From Rhodobacter sp. TJ_12 (GTDB lineage: Bacteria > Pseudomonadota > Alphaproteobacteria > Rhodobacterales > Rhodobacteraceae), in the NCBI RefSeq assembly GCF_020023995.1, contig NZ_NRRD01000001.1:1-64000 (forward strand): a DNA stretch of 64,000 nt. The letters run 5' to 3'. How positions within the stretch are numbered: the stretch's first letter is position 1; each line of letters opens with the position of its first letter. A program made the translations under genes and the position numbers. Shown piece after piece: positions 10,707-18,619 of this stretch. The notes under the pieces were generated by a model. It was not told the origin of the DNA and did no database searches. It saw only the letters and a list, made by a program, of their open reading frames with translations.

Positions 10707-12247
10707 TGCGTGCCTCCCGGAATGCGCGACAACGTACGCCGGATCAGATCGGCCATGCGGGCGCTTTCCGTCAGTTGCGCGTCAAGCTGGGTGGCGAGGG
10801 CTGCGAATTTCTCCTCGAAGGGCACGCCGTCGTCTTCCTCATCCGCGGCACCAACATAGCGGCCCGGGGTCAGGACGTAGTCATGCTTGCGGATCGCGTC
10901 GAGATCGGCGCTGGCGCAGAACCCCGGTTCGTCTTTGTAGGGCTGATCTGGCGCCTTGGCCCGCCAACGGTGGTAGGTGTCGGCGATCTTGTCGATCTCG
11001 GTATCGTCGAAGTCACGGCGCACGCGGTCGACCATGTGGCCCAACTGGCGCGCATCGATGAACAGCACCTGTCCCTTGCGGTCGCGGTGGCCATTGGCGG
11101 ATTTGTCATTGGCAAGGATCCACAGGCAGGCGGGAATCTGTGTCGAATAGAACAGCTGCCCGGGCAGGGCGACCATGCAATCGACCTTGTCCGCCTCGAT
11201 CATGGCTTTGCGAATGTCGCCTTCACCCGATTGTTGCGAGGACATAGAGCCATTGGCCAGCACGACGCCCGCCGTGCCGCGCGGGGCCAGATGGTGCAGA
11301 ATATGCTGCAGCCAGGCGTAGTTGGCGTTCCCCTTGGGCGGCGTGCCGTATTTCCAGCGCCCATCCTCGGTCAGCCGCTCTCCGCCCCAGTCGGAGATGT
11401 TGAAGGGCGGGTTGGCGAGGATGTAATCGGCGCGCAGGTCCGGCAGTTCATCGCGGATGAAGGAGCCTTCATTGTTCCATTTGATCTCGGCGTCGATGCC
11501 TTGGACGGCGAGGTTCATCATCGCCAGTCGCCATGTGGTGTGGTTGATCTCCTGCCCGTAGACCGAGATGTCGTTGCGGCGGCCGCCATGGTCTTCGATG
11601 AAGTTCTCGGACTGGATGAACATACCGCCTGAGCCACAGCAGGGGTCGTAGACACGGCCCTTTTTCGGTTCCAGCATGGCCACGAGGGTTTTGACGACAG
11701 AACGGGGCGTGAAGAATTCGCCGCCCCGCTTACCTTCGGATGAGGCGAAGCCCGAGAGGAAGTACTCATAGACCCGGCCTAGCAGGTCGCGGGCCTCGGT
11801 CGCGTTGCCGCGCATGTCGATCTTGGAGAAGAGGTCGATCAGGTCGCCCAGCATCTCTTTGTTGAGCGTGGGGCGGGCGTAGTTCTTGGGCAAAACGCCT
11901 TTTAGCTTTTCGTTGGCCGGGACGCGCTCGATGGCCTCCATCGCGTCGTCGATGATCTTGCCGATGTTCGGATCACGCGCCTTGTTGCGCAGGTTCGACC
12001 AACGCGCCTCTGGCGGCACCCAGAAGATGTTTTCGGCGAGGTATTCCTCGGGGTCCTCGGGGTCCGCGTAGTCGTCCAATGCCAGCTTGGCGTGGTAGCC
12101 TTCGAACGCCTCGGAGATGTATTTGAGGAACACGAGGCCAAGGACAACGTGTTTGTATTCGGACGGCTCTAAGTTGCCGCGCAGTCGGTCGGCGGCTTTG
12201 AAAAGATCGGCCTCGAATCCGAGATCAGAGGTGCGCGCTTCGGCCAT
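10703..12247 (-). CDS. hsdM: Type I restriction enzyme, DNA methyltransferase subunit HsdM
   Basis: A 514-residue HsdM, normal length. An N-terminal helical HsdM domain (about 10 to 140) is followed by the N6-adenine methyltransferase domain with the SAM-binding motif [10 protein letters not shown] (about 201 to 210) and the catalytic NPPF in [14 protein letters not shown] (about 280). With HsdS it methylates host sites and so marks self DNA. It starts inside the end of the small membrane-protein gene upstream (overlap about 23 bases) and overlaps hepT downstream. Confidence 0.97.
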   Translation of the reverse strand: MAEARTSDLGFEADLFKAADRLRGNLEPSEYKHVVLGLVFLKYISEAFEGYHAKLALDDYADPEDPEEYLAENIFWVPPEARWSNLRNKARDPNIGKIIDDAMEAIERVPANEKLKGVLPKNYARPTLNKEMLGDLIDLFSKIDMRGNATEARDLLGRVYEYFLSGFASSEGKRGGEFFTPRSVVKTLVAMLEPKKGRVYDPCCGSGGMFIQSENFIEDHGGRRNDISVYGQEINHTTWRLAMMNLAVQGIDAEIKWNNEGSFIRDELPDLRADYILANPPFNISDWGGERLTEDGRWKYGTPPKGNANYAWLQHILHHLAPRGTAGVVLANGSMSSQQSGEGDIRKAMIEADKVDCMVALPGQLFYSTQIPACLWILANDKSANGHRDRKGQVLFIDARQLGHMVDRVRRDFDDTEIDKIADTYHRWRAKAPDQPYKDEPGFCASADLDAIRKHDYVLTPGRYVGAADEEDDGVPFEEKFAALATQLDAQLTESARMADLIRRTLSRIPGGTQ

Positions 12248-12599
12248 TGGAATTCCTACCAGTAAATGTCTTCAGGCGAACGATCACCCCCTGCCTGGCA
12301 GTGAAGTTTTCGCGGTGCAGGCGGCGTCGGAAATAGCTTTCAATCGCGACTGCCAAGGTGAAGGCCGGAGTTGTCACGGCCATGATGCAGGCGGAAAGTC
12401 CCGCGATCAGAAGCGGAAGCCATGGCATGTTGTTAGCATCCCCAAGGCCAATGAGCGGCCCCCAGGACATCAGGTAGGCCAGAGAGCTGACGCACATGGT
12501 GATCATCACCGGGCGCGTAAAGTGGCCAATGTCGGCCTGCATTCGCTCAGTGGTTGCCAGTTGGTGGCGCTGCCACGCCTCGGTTTGCCTCAGGTCCAT
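12225..12599 (-). CDS. Small membrane protein at the head of the restriction operon
   Basis: A 124-residue protein (start ATG at 12599). An N-terminal amphipathic stretch is followed by two hydrophobic segments, around [18 protein letters not shown] and [20 protein letters not shown], and a basic C-terminus. I recognise no family. It starts two bases after the XRE gene and its 3' end overlaps the hsdM start, so it is co-transcribed with the defence genes. Two-helix membrane proteins in defence loci are often effectors or sensors, but nothing in this sequence proves that. Confidence 0.6.
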   Translation of the reverse strand: MDLRQTEAWQRHQLATTERMQADIGHFTRPVMITMCVSSLAYLMSWGPLIGLGDANNMPWLPLLIAGLSACIMAVTTPAFTLAVAIESYFRRRLHRENFTARQGVIVRLKTFTGRNSNGRSAHL

Positions 12600-12601
12600 T
12601 C

Positions 12602-13024
12602 TTATTCTCTCAACAGTTCGATCCAGGTGTGGACATCGTCCATGGAAATTTCCTTTCCTTCTAGAAAGGAGCGATACCAACGCGCGGCGATAGCCCCGCG
12701 CTTTTCGCTTCTTATCTTGATCCCGCTGGCGGAAAGATGCCTATCCAACGCGATTTCGAATTCCTCCAGCGCAGTCAGGTCGTGTTCCAGCCGAACGGCT
12801 TCGACGCCGAGGAGTATCCAGTTGAGGTCCACGGCGAACTGACGGTGCAGTTCGACCAGCGCCTCGACTGGGATCGAGCGCTTGCCCAGCTCGTAGCTCT
12901 GGTAGGCGCGCAGCGATATCCCAAGCGCTGCCGACATTTTGGCCTGCGACATGCCAAGTTCGTTGCGCGCGATCGAGATGCGCGCGCCTAGGGCGCTCAG
13001 GTAGTCATGCGGACGATCCACCAT
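12602..13024 (-). CDS. XRE-family transcriptional regulator, first gene of the defence operon
   Basis: A 140-residue protein starting at the ATG at 13024 (MVDRPHDYLSALG). An XRE helix-turn-helix lies at about 25 to 47 (MSQAKMSAALGISLRAYQSYE). A helical C-terminal half of unknown role follows. It is the promoter-proximal gene of the minus-strand operon and is divergent from a small DNA-binding gene at 13093, so it probably represses both directions from the 68-base gap. An imperfect inverted repeat CAAAT...ATTTG at 13074-13090 could be its operator. Confidence 0.8.
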   Translation of the reverse strand: MVDRPHDYLSALGARISIARNELGMSQAKMSAALGISLRAYQSYELGKRSIPVEALVELHRQFAVDLNWILLGVEAVRLEHDLTALEEFEIALDRHLSASGIKIRSEKRGAIAARWYRSFLEGKEISMDDVHTWIELLRE

Positions 13025-13092
13025 TTTTGACGGCAAGACCCTTGTTTTAGCGCTCGATTGAATGCTATACGCACAAATGAACGTTATTTGAC

Positions 13093-13392
13093 GTGTTTCA
13101 GTTCGGGCGCGGTGCTTTGCTGCGTGTGACCCGATTCGCTCCACTTTACGAAAAGGAGATGGTTTTGGCACAAGAAAAACTGCTTTCGCCCAAGGAGCTA
13201 GGCGAAATAGTCGGACTGAGCCCCGCGCAAGTTCGCGCGTTGATGAACGAGGGGCGCCTCGAGTTCGTCGAGATATCCTCAAAGACGAAGAGATTGACGA
13301 TGACCGGTTGGGAGCGCTTCCGGCAGCACGCGACCAGGGGTCCGGAATTAGAGAGGAAGAGGCCTGACGGGGATTTGGGGCAAGTTGATTGA
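13093..13392 (+). CDS. Small helix-turn-helix (excisionase-like) protein
   Basis: A 99-residue frame starting at GTG 13093. An in-frame ATG at 13159 (MVLAQEKLLSPKELG) would give a 77-residue protein and may be the better N-terminus, although the AAAAGGAG in front of it is very close. The sequence LLSPKELGEIVGLSPAQVRALMNEGRL is a MerR/excisionase-type winged helix. It is divergent from the XRE gene and stands upstream of the integrase genes, so it may control excision or the integrase promoter. Confidence 0.65.
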   Translation: MFQFGRGALLRVTRFAPLYEKEMVLAQEKLLSPKELGEIVGLSPAQVRALMNEGRLEFVEISSKTKRLTMTGWERFRQHATRGPELERKRPDGDLGQVD

Positions 13393-13407
13393 AAGAGGGA
13401 AAACAAA

Positions 13408-13653
13408 ATGTCCATGCCCTGCGCAGCGTTGACACATGGAACGAAAGCACACGTCTCCAAGGAAAACCGAACTGCATACTTATCGGTCACCAGGTTGCAG
13501 ATCGTTCCTGAATACTCGAGCCGATCTGATCATATCGTCACGGCCCCCGGTGCCTACCATACGCAGATCCCGAGCGGAGCATCAGAGAAATGTGCCTCGC
13601 TGTTCACCGTCGCCGCAGCGCGCAAGACCGCCCACTGCGGCGGGAAAGGGTAG
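13408..13653 (+). CDS. Hypothetical small protein
   Basis: An 81-residue frame with a good ribosome binding site (AAGAGGG seven to eight bases before ATG). The sequence shows no recognisable domain. It lies between the small HTH gene and the excisionase-like gene on the same strand. A second frame through the same DNA (13436-13663) ends by overlapping the next start codon, so which frame is used is uncertain. Confidence 0.35.
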   Translation: MSMPCAALTHGTKAHVSKENRTAYLSVTRLQIVPEYSSRSDHIVTAPGAYHTQIPSGASEKCASLFTVAAARKTAHCGGKG

Positions 13654-13659
13654 GCGACG

Positions 13660-14004
13660 ATGAACACGGAACATGCAGAGCAGTCCCAGATACTCACCAT
13701 TGGCAAGACGCCCGCTCAGTGGGTCGAGATAATGGCCACGCACGGGATCGAGATTTCCGAGCGGACGCTGCGCGAGAAGGCCAACGACACCGGCGCGTTC
13801 TTCCGGCTGGGGCGCACGATGCTGATCACGCCCGCGCAAATTGACACCATTTTCGAGGAAGGACAGGCATGCCGCTCGAAATCTACAAGCGTGGCTCCGT
13901 CTTCTGGGTCAAGGGCTGGGTCGAATACAATGGCCGACCGATCGCCGGTCCATACCGCCAAAGCACGCGAGCGACTACTGAAGCTGGCGCGCGGGACTGG
14001 ATAA
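13660..14004 (+). CDS. Probable excisionase / recombination directionality factor
   Basis: A 114-residue protein. The first ~70 residues contain a helix-turn-helix-like block (ISERTLREKANDTGAFFRLG) and a DNA-contact strand LITPAQIDTIF, typical of small excisionases next to tyrosine integrases. The last ~45 residues are read in another frame over the 5' end of the integrase gene and look low in information, so the overlap of 136 bases is odd. The position just before int supports the excisionase call. Confidence 0.6.
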   Translation: MNTEHAEQSQILTIGKTPAQWVEIMATHGIEISERTLREKANDTGAFFRLGRTMLITPAQIDTIFEEGQACRSKSTSVAPSSGSRAGSNTMADRSPVHTAKARERLLKLARGTG

Positions 14005-14975
14005 ACGACGAAACGCAGCTGCAGATCCGCAGGCACCTCGTCGGGGAAGAGCACAGCTTGCGGTTCGCTGATGCGGTCAATTTCTACCCGGCAACCGCCA
14101 AGGATGCGCGGCAACTTTTGCCGATCCTGGACTTGATCGGGGATATGCCGCTGGGAGCAATCACCGGCGCGCTGCTGAAAAGCCTTGGTCGTAAGCTGAA
14201 GCCGAATGCCTGCACCGATACCTGGTGGCGCGAGATCGTGACCCCGGCGCGGGCGGTCATCAACCATGCGCATGAGCACAAGGGGACGCCGCATCTGACG
14301 GTCAAACGCTACGACAAGTTCGAGCGGATCGCGCAGGACGAGCGGCGAGGCAAGACAAGTCGTGTCGAGCGAACCCCCGCGACGCGCGATTGGATCGAGG
14401 CGTTTTGCGCGGAGGCCGATCCTTACAACGCAGCCTTGGCCCGTTTTATGTTTGAGACAGCAGCCCGGATCGACCAAGCGATCTCGATCGAGCCGAATGA
14501 TCTCCGACCAGCTTCCTGCCAAGTGAAGATCAAGGCGCAGAAGGGGCACACCGAAGGGTGGATTACCGTCTCGCCGCAGATGATGGCCGAGCTGGTCGCG
14601 TTGAAGGCCAAACGGCCGAAGAACCTCAAGACTGGGCAAGTGCTATCGCCCCGCGTCTTCGGATACGGAAGCTCGACCGGCTACAACAATCGCTGGAAAA
14701 CGATCTGCAAGCGCGCAGGCATCCCTTATCTGTCCGCGCACCGCGCCGGGCGGCACGGGTTCTATACCGAACTGGTGGTGCGGCAGGGGGTCGATCCCGT
14801 CACGGCGGCTAAGGCAGGGCGGTGGTCAGACGCCACATTGCCCATGCGAATTTACGCCCATGCAGAGACGGACGAGGCTGCAGTCAGGGCGCGGTTTCGT
14901 ACAAACCATGTACAGATGGAACCTGTGGAAAAACGTAAGCGCAAAAAAACAAAGAAGGATCGGCAAAATGAATGA
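13869..14975 (+). CDS. int: Tyrosine recombinase integrase of the element
   Basis: A 368-residue tyrosine recombinase. A DNA-binding N-terminal domain (IYKRGSVFWVKGWVEYNG) precedes the catalytic domain. The catalytic set is visible: Arg near 200 (FETAARIDQAIS), the H-x-x-x-R-H block SAHRAGRHGFYTE near 291 to 300, Trp in AGRWSDATLPM and the nucleophile Tyr near 329 (MRIYAHAE). The basic C-terminal tail ends at the attachment site: the stop codon is followed at once by a tRNA-Arg 3' fragment, so the enzyme most likely integrated the element into that tRNA gene. Confidence 0.93.
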   Translation: MPLEIYKRGSVFWVKGWVEYNGRPIAGPYRQSTRATTEAGARDWINDETQLQIRRHLVGEEHSLRFADAVNFYPATAKDARQLLPILDLIGDMPLGAITGALLKSLGRKLKPNACTDTWWREIVTPARAVINHAHEHKGTPHLTVKRYDKFERIAQDERRGKTSRVERTPATRDWIEAFCAEADPYNAALARFMFETAARIDQAISIEPNDLRPASCQVKIKAQKGHTEGWITVSPQMMAELVALKAKRPKNLKTGQVLSPRVFGYGSSTGYNNRWKTICKRAGIPYLSAHRAGRHGFYTELVVRQGVDPVTAAKAGRWSDATLPMRIYAHAETDEAAVRARFRTNHVQMEPVEKRKRKKTKKDRQNE

Positions 14976-15024
14976 CTCCCTCCTAAGGGGCAGGTTGCAG
15001 GTTCGAATCCTGCCGGGGTCACCA
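14976..15024 (+). other. Attachment site: 3' fragment of tRNA-Arg (CCT), attR
   Basis: These bases form the 3' part of a tRNA: an anticodon loop CTCCTAA (anticodon CCT, 14982-14984), the 3' anticodon strand GGGGC, a T arm GCAGG-TTCGAAT-CCTGC (14997-15013), the acceptor strand and CCA at 15022-15024. The 5' half is absent; it is replaced by the end of the integrase gene. This is what remains at one end when an element integrates into the 3' end of a tRNA gene. The intact tRNA should lie at the other end, left of the window. Confidence 0.85.
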
Positions 15025-15030
15025 GTTTCC

Positions 15031-15037
15031 ATTGGCC
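15031..15037. repeat. Target site duplication of the Tn7-like element, left copy
   Basis: The heptamer ATTGGCC directly left of the left terminal repeat recurs directly right of the right terminal repeat at 18013-18019. Seven identical bases outside both ends fit a target duplication. Tn7-like elements usually make 5 bp, so the exact boundary could differ by two bases. Confidence 0.7.
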
Positions 15038-15061
15038 TGCCAATGCACCATAAGCTTGCAC
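15038..15061 (+). repeat. Left terminal inverted repeat
   Basis: It begins TGCCAATGCACC and ends AAGCTTGCAC. Its reverse complement matches 17989-18012 at 23 of 24 positions. A partial internal copy (TTTTCATGCACAC) follows at about 15072-15084. Confidence 0.85.
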
Positions 15062-15182
15062 GTTTTGGCGGTTTTCATGCACACCCCATTTCAAGAGGCT
15101 TGGGGTGCCGTGTCGAAGGTTTCTTCTAGCACACTGGGATAGAACGGTATTTCATCGTAACCCGTGGTTAGCGGTCACTTTT

Positions 15183-15372
15183 CACCCTGAGTTTTCAAGA
15201 GTGCGACAACCGGCTCAACAGCGTTGCGAAGATAGATCGGTCCGACATCCAAGCCGTTCGGTCGGAACGGCTGGACCCCCTCGTTCTGCAGAACGGCCCG
15301 GATCGTGTTCCTATGCGCACCGGTTTCGGCCGACAGAATCGTTAGTGTCGTGTAGCTGAGCGTTATGCGCGC
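15183..15372 (-). pseudogene. Small DNA-binding protein fragment, 5' end missing
   Basis: On the minus strand an open frame without a start codon runs into a stop at 15183-15185. It reads TLTILSAETGAHRNTIRAV and continues to RPNGLDVGPIYLRNAVE, which looks like a helix-turn-helix protein of phage or transposon type. Upstream it runs straight into the truncated transposase gene on the other strand, so the two genes were probably divergent and a deletion removed both 5' ends. Its family is not certain. Confidence 0.45.
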
Positions 15373-15399
15373 AACAAGCGGGGCCGCGGGAGCTCGGAC

Positions 15400-16788
15400 G
15401 TGCGCGCCCTCATGATCGGCGAATTCTGTGAGATGGACGAGTGTCGGGTGTCATTGATTACGTCAGCGAAGGCCAATGGTTATTGGCATACGCTGTCTGA
15501 AGATATGAAGAAGGCGATGGAATGGGCGGATGAGGAAATCCGCAGCCGCCTCACCATTCTGGTCATGATCGATGTCGCGACACGTATGCCGCTGGCCTGG
15601 GTTGTCAGCGACCAGCCGAAAGCCGAAGCCACGCTGCAGTTGCTGCGCATGGCAACGCGCGACAAGACGCGGGAGAAGCGCATCTACGGGTGCGAAGGCG
15701 ATCCGATGCCCGCGATGGGACTTGGCATGGTGCGCAATGATAATGGCACCGGTCTACGCAACGCGGAGGTCAAGGCCGCGATCATGGGGATTGCATCGGC
15801 GAATACCGACGTGCGGACCCACGCTTCCGCAGACAAACCTTATGTCGAGCGCATCCTCGGCACCTCCGAATCCGTCATGTTCAAACTGGTTCCCGGCTAC
15901 ACGGGTCGCAAGGCGGGAGAGCTGCCGGGATATGACGCCAAGGCATCCGGCGTGCTGGATATCGACCTCCTCTATGAAATCCTGACCAAGTTTTTCATCG
16001 ATGAATACCCGTCCCTGAAACATATGGGCGTCGGGATGGCTGGGCGTCGGTCTGCCGAGGTCTATAAAGAACTGAATGAGACCCGCGGGATCTTTCGACC
16101 TTTGGATGAGGATCTCCGTCGCATCCATCTGGGCTGGAAATTTGATCTGAAAGCCAATGACGAGGGTGTGCGGGTTCTGGAGGGCCTCTTCTATTCGTCC
16201 GACGAATTTCAGCTCGCTATCGATGGGTATCAGGGCAAGGTCGCCGTATATCTTGATCCCGACAATCTGAACTTTGCAACCGCAGTGATCCCTCGTGATC
16301 CAGAGCCATATAAGCTGGCATTACAGACGACCGCCTTCGCCGATCTGACCGCATCCGAATTCCTGGAGCTGATGACGCACTACCGGCGTGAAAACCCAGA
16401 GTTGACAACGCTCTACGAAGACCGGATCGCAAAGGTTCGCCTCGAGAGGCATGATCAGCTCAAGAAAATCGGCGTCGAGCGGCGGCTTCCAAGGAGCTAT
16501 GTCACTCAGGCCGAAGCCTGCAAGAAGGCCAAGAGCCTGTTCGCCTCATCTCGGCTGGTCAACACGCATGTGCCGCTCGATACGGTCGCCCCCGGCTCTC
16601 TGGCCACCGCGACCTCGGGGCCGGGGATCCTGCCGCTCGGCGCTGAAAATGTCATAGACCACGAGCCTGAAGGACCGGTCTCTACGCCCGCTCTGCCAGC
16701 GAGGAAGCCGAAGCCCAAGGCCGAAAAACCATCTTCGGAGCCCCCTGTTCGGCTCGGCCGACCCGCCCAAAAGGGTGAGATCTTGTAA
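15400..16788 (+). CDS. tniA: TniA/TnsB-type DDE transposase, N-terminally truncated
   Basis: 462 residues from the first possible start (GTG 15400; homology reads back to about 15345). The rve/DDE catalytic core is intact: Asp in CEMDE (13), Asp in RNDNGTG (114) and Glu in KPYVER (150), with 35 residues between the last two as in DDE enzymes. A Mu-type C-terminal beta-barrel follows (VAVYLDPDNLNFATAVI) and then a Pro/Lys-rich tail that probably contacts the ATPase. Full TniA proteins carry about 150 more N-terminal residues with the end-binding helix-turn-helix domains; these are missing, so end recognition is likely lost. Confidence 0.85.
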   Translation: MRALMIGEFCEMDECRVSLITSAKANGYWHTLSEDMKKAMEWADEEIRSRLTILVMIDVATRMPLAWVVSDQPKAEATLQLLRMATRDKTREKRIYGCEGDPMPAMGLGMVRNDNGTGLRNAEVKAAIMGIASANTDVRTHASADKPYVERILGTSESVMFKLVPGYTGRKAGELPGYDAKASGVLDIDLLYEILTKFFIDEYPSLKHMGVGMAGRRSAEVYKELNETRGIFRPLDEDLRRIHLGWKFDLKANDEGVRVLEGLFYSSDEFQLAIDGYQGKVAVYLDPDNLNFATAVIPRDPEPYKLALQTTAFADLTASEFLELMTHYRRENPELTTLYEDRIAKVRLERHDQLKKIGVERRLPRSYVTQAEACKKAKSLFASSRLVNTHVPLDTVAPGSLATATSGPGILPLGAENVIDHEPEGPVSTPALPARKPKPKAEKPSSEPPVRLGRPAQKGEIL

Positions 16789-16829
16789 CTACCGCCATCT
16801 CAATCACCTCTAGCCTTTCAAGGATACCC

Positions 16830-17804
16830 ATGGGTTTCATCGACCAGAAACGCGTCAACGCATCACTTGCTCTGCAGCGCGGCCATTATACTTTCCCGCG
16901 CGCGGCAAAGCTCCGCGAAGCTTTTGAAAACTGCCTGCACGATTACTATGTCAAAGCCAAGATTGGCGGGCATTTCGAAGCGCGCGGCCTGCTGGTGACT
17001 GGGGAATCCCGGGTCGGCAAGACCTCCGAAACCGTCCGGCTTGTCGATGAATTCAACGCCAGTATGACCGCGATGCCCAACGGGAAACCGGGCAAGATTG
17101 TCTATTGCAAGCTTGATGGGTCGATCAGCTGGAAAGATCTTGGCCACAAGTCTCTTGAGGCAATGGGCTACAGCGCGAACCCTCGGCGTACCCAGGGTGA
17201 ACTCTGGAACATGGTTCGCCATCAATGCCGCGAACAGGGCGTCATCGGACTCTACTATGATGAATGCCAGCACGCCTTTACGTCGGGCCCAAAGTCCAAC
17301 GAAAAGCTCCTCGACCGTTTTAAGGCGCTGATGAAGGAACCGGAATGGCCATTGATGCTCATCCTGTCAGGCGTCCCGGTTCTGGCCAGCCATGTGAACG
17401 CTGAAGAGCAGATCGCCCATCTCCTCTCCCACATTCATTTCGATAAGATCAACCTTGGCAGGTTCGCCGATCCGACAAAGGATCCGGACATGATCGAGTT
17501 GAACAAGCTCGTCTACACCTATGCCGAACGCGCCGATATTGATGTCGAAGACCTTGTTGACGTCGATTTTCTGCAGCGCCTCGATTTTGCCTGCGCCTCC
17601 AGGTGGGGCCTCGTCATCGAGCTTCTGATCCGCGCCTTCGGCTTGTGCAGACTTCGCAGCCAGAGGACCGTCACTGTCAAAATGTTCTCCGAGGCCTATG
17701 CCCAGAATTCCCGCCTGCCTCAGGGCTTGTGCCCTTTCACCGCACCCGACTATCGCAACATGATCGACGGCGAAAAGCTCACGCAGATGATGCTGGACGA
17801 ATAG
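16830..17804 (+). CDS. tniB: TniB/TnsC-type AAA+ ATPase of transposition
   Basis: A 324-residue AAA+ ATPase. The Walker A motif GESRVGKT lies at about 58 to 65, Walker B in GLYYDECQHAF at about 137 to 147 and a sensor region in LMLILSGVPVLAS. In Tn5053/Tn402 and Tn7 relatives this protein is the regulator that links the transposase to the chosen target. It starts 41 bases after tniA with an AAGGA site in front and looks intact. A rho-independent terminator follows at 17835-17860. Confidence 0.88.
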   Translation: MGFIDQKRVNASLALQRGHYTFPRAAKLREAFENCLHDYYVKAKIGGHFEARGLLVTGESRVGKTSETVRLVDEFNASMTAMPNGKPGKIVYCKLDGSISWKDLGHKSLEAMGYSANPRRTQGELWNMVRHQCREQGVIGLYYDECQHAFTSGPKSNEKLLDRFKALMKEPEWPLMLILSGVPVLASHVNAEEQIAHLLSHIHFDKINLGRFADPTKDPDMIELNKLVYTYAERADIDVEDLVDVDFLQRLDFACASRWGLVIELLIRAFGLCRLRSQRTVTVKMFSEAYAQNSRLPQGLCPFTAPDYRNMIDGEKLTQMMLDE

Positions 17805-17834
17805 CGGCTGACCAAGATTGGTATCGACGTTTCA

Positions 17835-17860
17835 GGGCTCGCATCGCGGGCCCTTTTTTT
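17835..17860 (+). terminator. Rho-independent terminator after tniB
   Basis: An 8-base stem (GGGCTCGC / GCGGGCCC, one G-T type mismatch) with a 3-base loop is followed by seven T residues. Confidence 0.75.
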
Positions 17861-17870
17861 GGCCGCAGCC

Positions 17871-17904
17871 GTGCATGCTTATGTGTCAACTGTGCATGCT
17901 TATG
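17871..17904 (+). repeat. Internal end repeats of the transposon (transposase sites)
   Basis: Two exact copies of GTGCATGCTTATG (17871-17883 and 17892-17904), nine-base spaced, in the same orientation as the variant GTGCAAGCTTATG within the right terminal repeat (17989-18001). Multiple such sites at one end are usual binding sites of TniA/TnsB. Confidence 0.75.
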
Positions 17905-17988
17905 CCTTGCGGGTGAAAGCTGTGGTCTCGCAAGGCATTGAAATAATATATTTATTCGAGGGCCACATCGCCCCCGAATCATCTGGGT

Positions 17989-18012
17989 GTGCAAGCTTAT
18001 GGTACATTGGCA
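17989..18012 (-). repeat. Right terminal inverted repeat
   Basis: Begins GTGCAAGCTTATGG and ends CATTGGCA; inverted match to 15038-15061 with one mismatch. The duplicated heptamer ATTGGCC follows at 18013-18019. Confidence 0.85.
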
Positions 18013-18043
18013 ATTGGCCGCTCTCAAGTCTGCCGTGCTAGCC

Positions 18044-18610
18044 TTATTTCAGCTGCGCGATCTGGCGGGCGAGTTGTTGCAGGGCCAGTGCTTGGGCTGC
18101 GGCGATCGCTTGCGGGCCGTCACCGTTCAGCGGCACCGAAATGTTGAAGCTGCGCGCGACATCGCGGCCAGGGCTCATCACCGGGGTAACGAAGTATTGC
18201 CCCGACAGGTGAAATGCCCCATCCGATCCTGCCAAGAGCTGCGCGACGCGGATTTCCAGCCGGCGTTCGGGGCCATCGCTGAGCGGCCAAGGTTCGGCCA
18301 CCGCCGTCGCCCCGCTATAGGCCGAGATTTGCATGGCAATCACACGGGTGATCGCTTGGCTGGGCGCATCCGCCCAAAGCTGGTTGCGTTGGGGGCGCAG
18401 CGCGCCGTCGGGCTCTTGCACCGTTACCTCGGGCGCGGTGGCATATTGCGGCAGCACCACCTCGCGCACCTCGACGCGCCCCAACCGGTTGGCCAGTTGC
18501 TCGGTCGGGGCCGGGGGCTCCACCAGATAAAGCGCCGCATTGGCGCCACAGCCAGCCAGCGCAGCGCACAGCAGGGTGCCGAGGATCAGGGGTTTGGGGG
18601 CAAAGGTCAT
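18044..18610 (-). CDS. pqiC: PqiC-like outer-membrane lipoprotein of a lipid-transport system
   Basis: A 188-residue protein with a lipoprotein signal peptide and lipobox LAGCG (Cys near 21). The rest fits the PqiC/ABC-transport auxiliary family, which anchors PqiB to the outer membrane in the envelope-spanning Pqi complex. It follows pqiB after 9 bases and is the last gene of the pqiA-pqiA-pqiB-pqiC operon. Its 3' end lies about 30 bases from the Tn7-like insertion, which therefore did not damage it. Confidence 0.85.
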   Translation of the reverse strand: MTFAPKPLILGTLLCAALAGCGANAALYLVEPPAPTEQLANRLGRVEVREVVLPQYATAPEVTVQEPDGALRPQRNQLWADAPSQAITRVIAMQISAYSGATAVAEPWPLSDGPERRLEIRVAQLLAGSDGAFHLSGQYFVTPVMSPGRDVARSFNISVPLNGDGPQAIAAAQALALQQLARQIAQLK

Positions 18611-18619
18611 CGCGGGGTC

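Larger units (their letters stand above)
15038..18012. mobile_element. Small TniA/TniB (Tn7-like) transposon, internally deleted
   Basis: A 2,975-bp element bounded by 24-bp inverted repeats (15038-15061 and 17989-18012, one mismatch) and a 7-bp direct repeat. It carries a DDE transposase of the TniA/TnsB type and a TniB/TnsC-type ATPase. Further copies of the GTGCATGCTTATG repeat lie inside the right end, as in Tn7-like elements where they bind transposase. No tniQ/tnsD, tnsA, resolvase or cargo is seen. The transposase lacks its N-terminal domain, so the copy is probably unable to move by itself. Confidence 0.8.

Noticed and set aside
13436-13663. A 75-residue frame whose stop overlaps the next start codon
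   Set aside because: Composition is very rich in Arg, Pro and Ser; the frame at 13408 has the better ribosome site. Neither is certain.
15105-15359. An 84-residue plus-strand frame in the transposon left end
   Set aside because: The opposite strand has better protein-like sequence, and this frame shows no domain.
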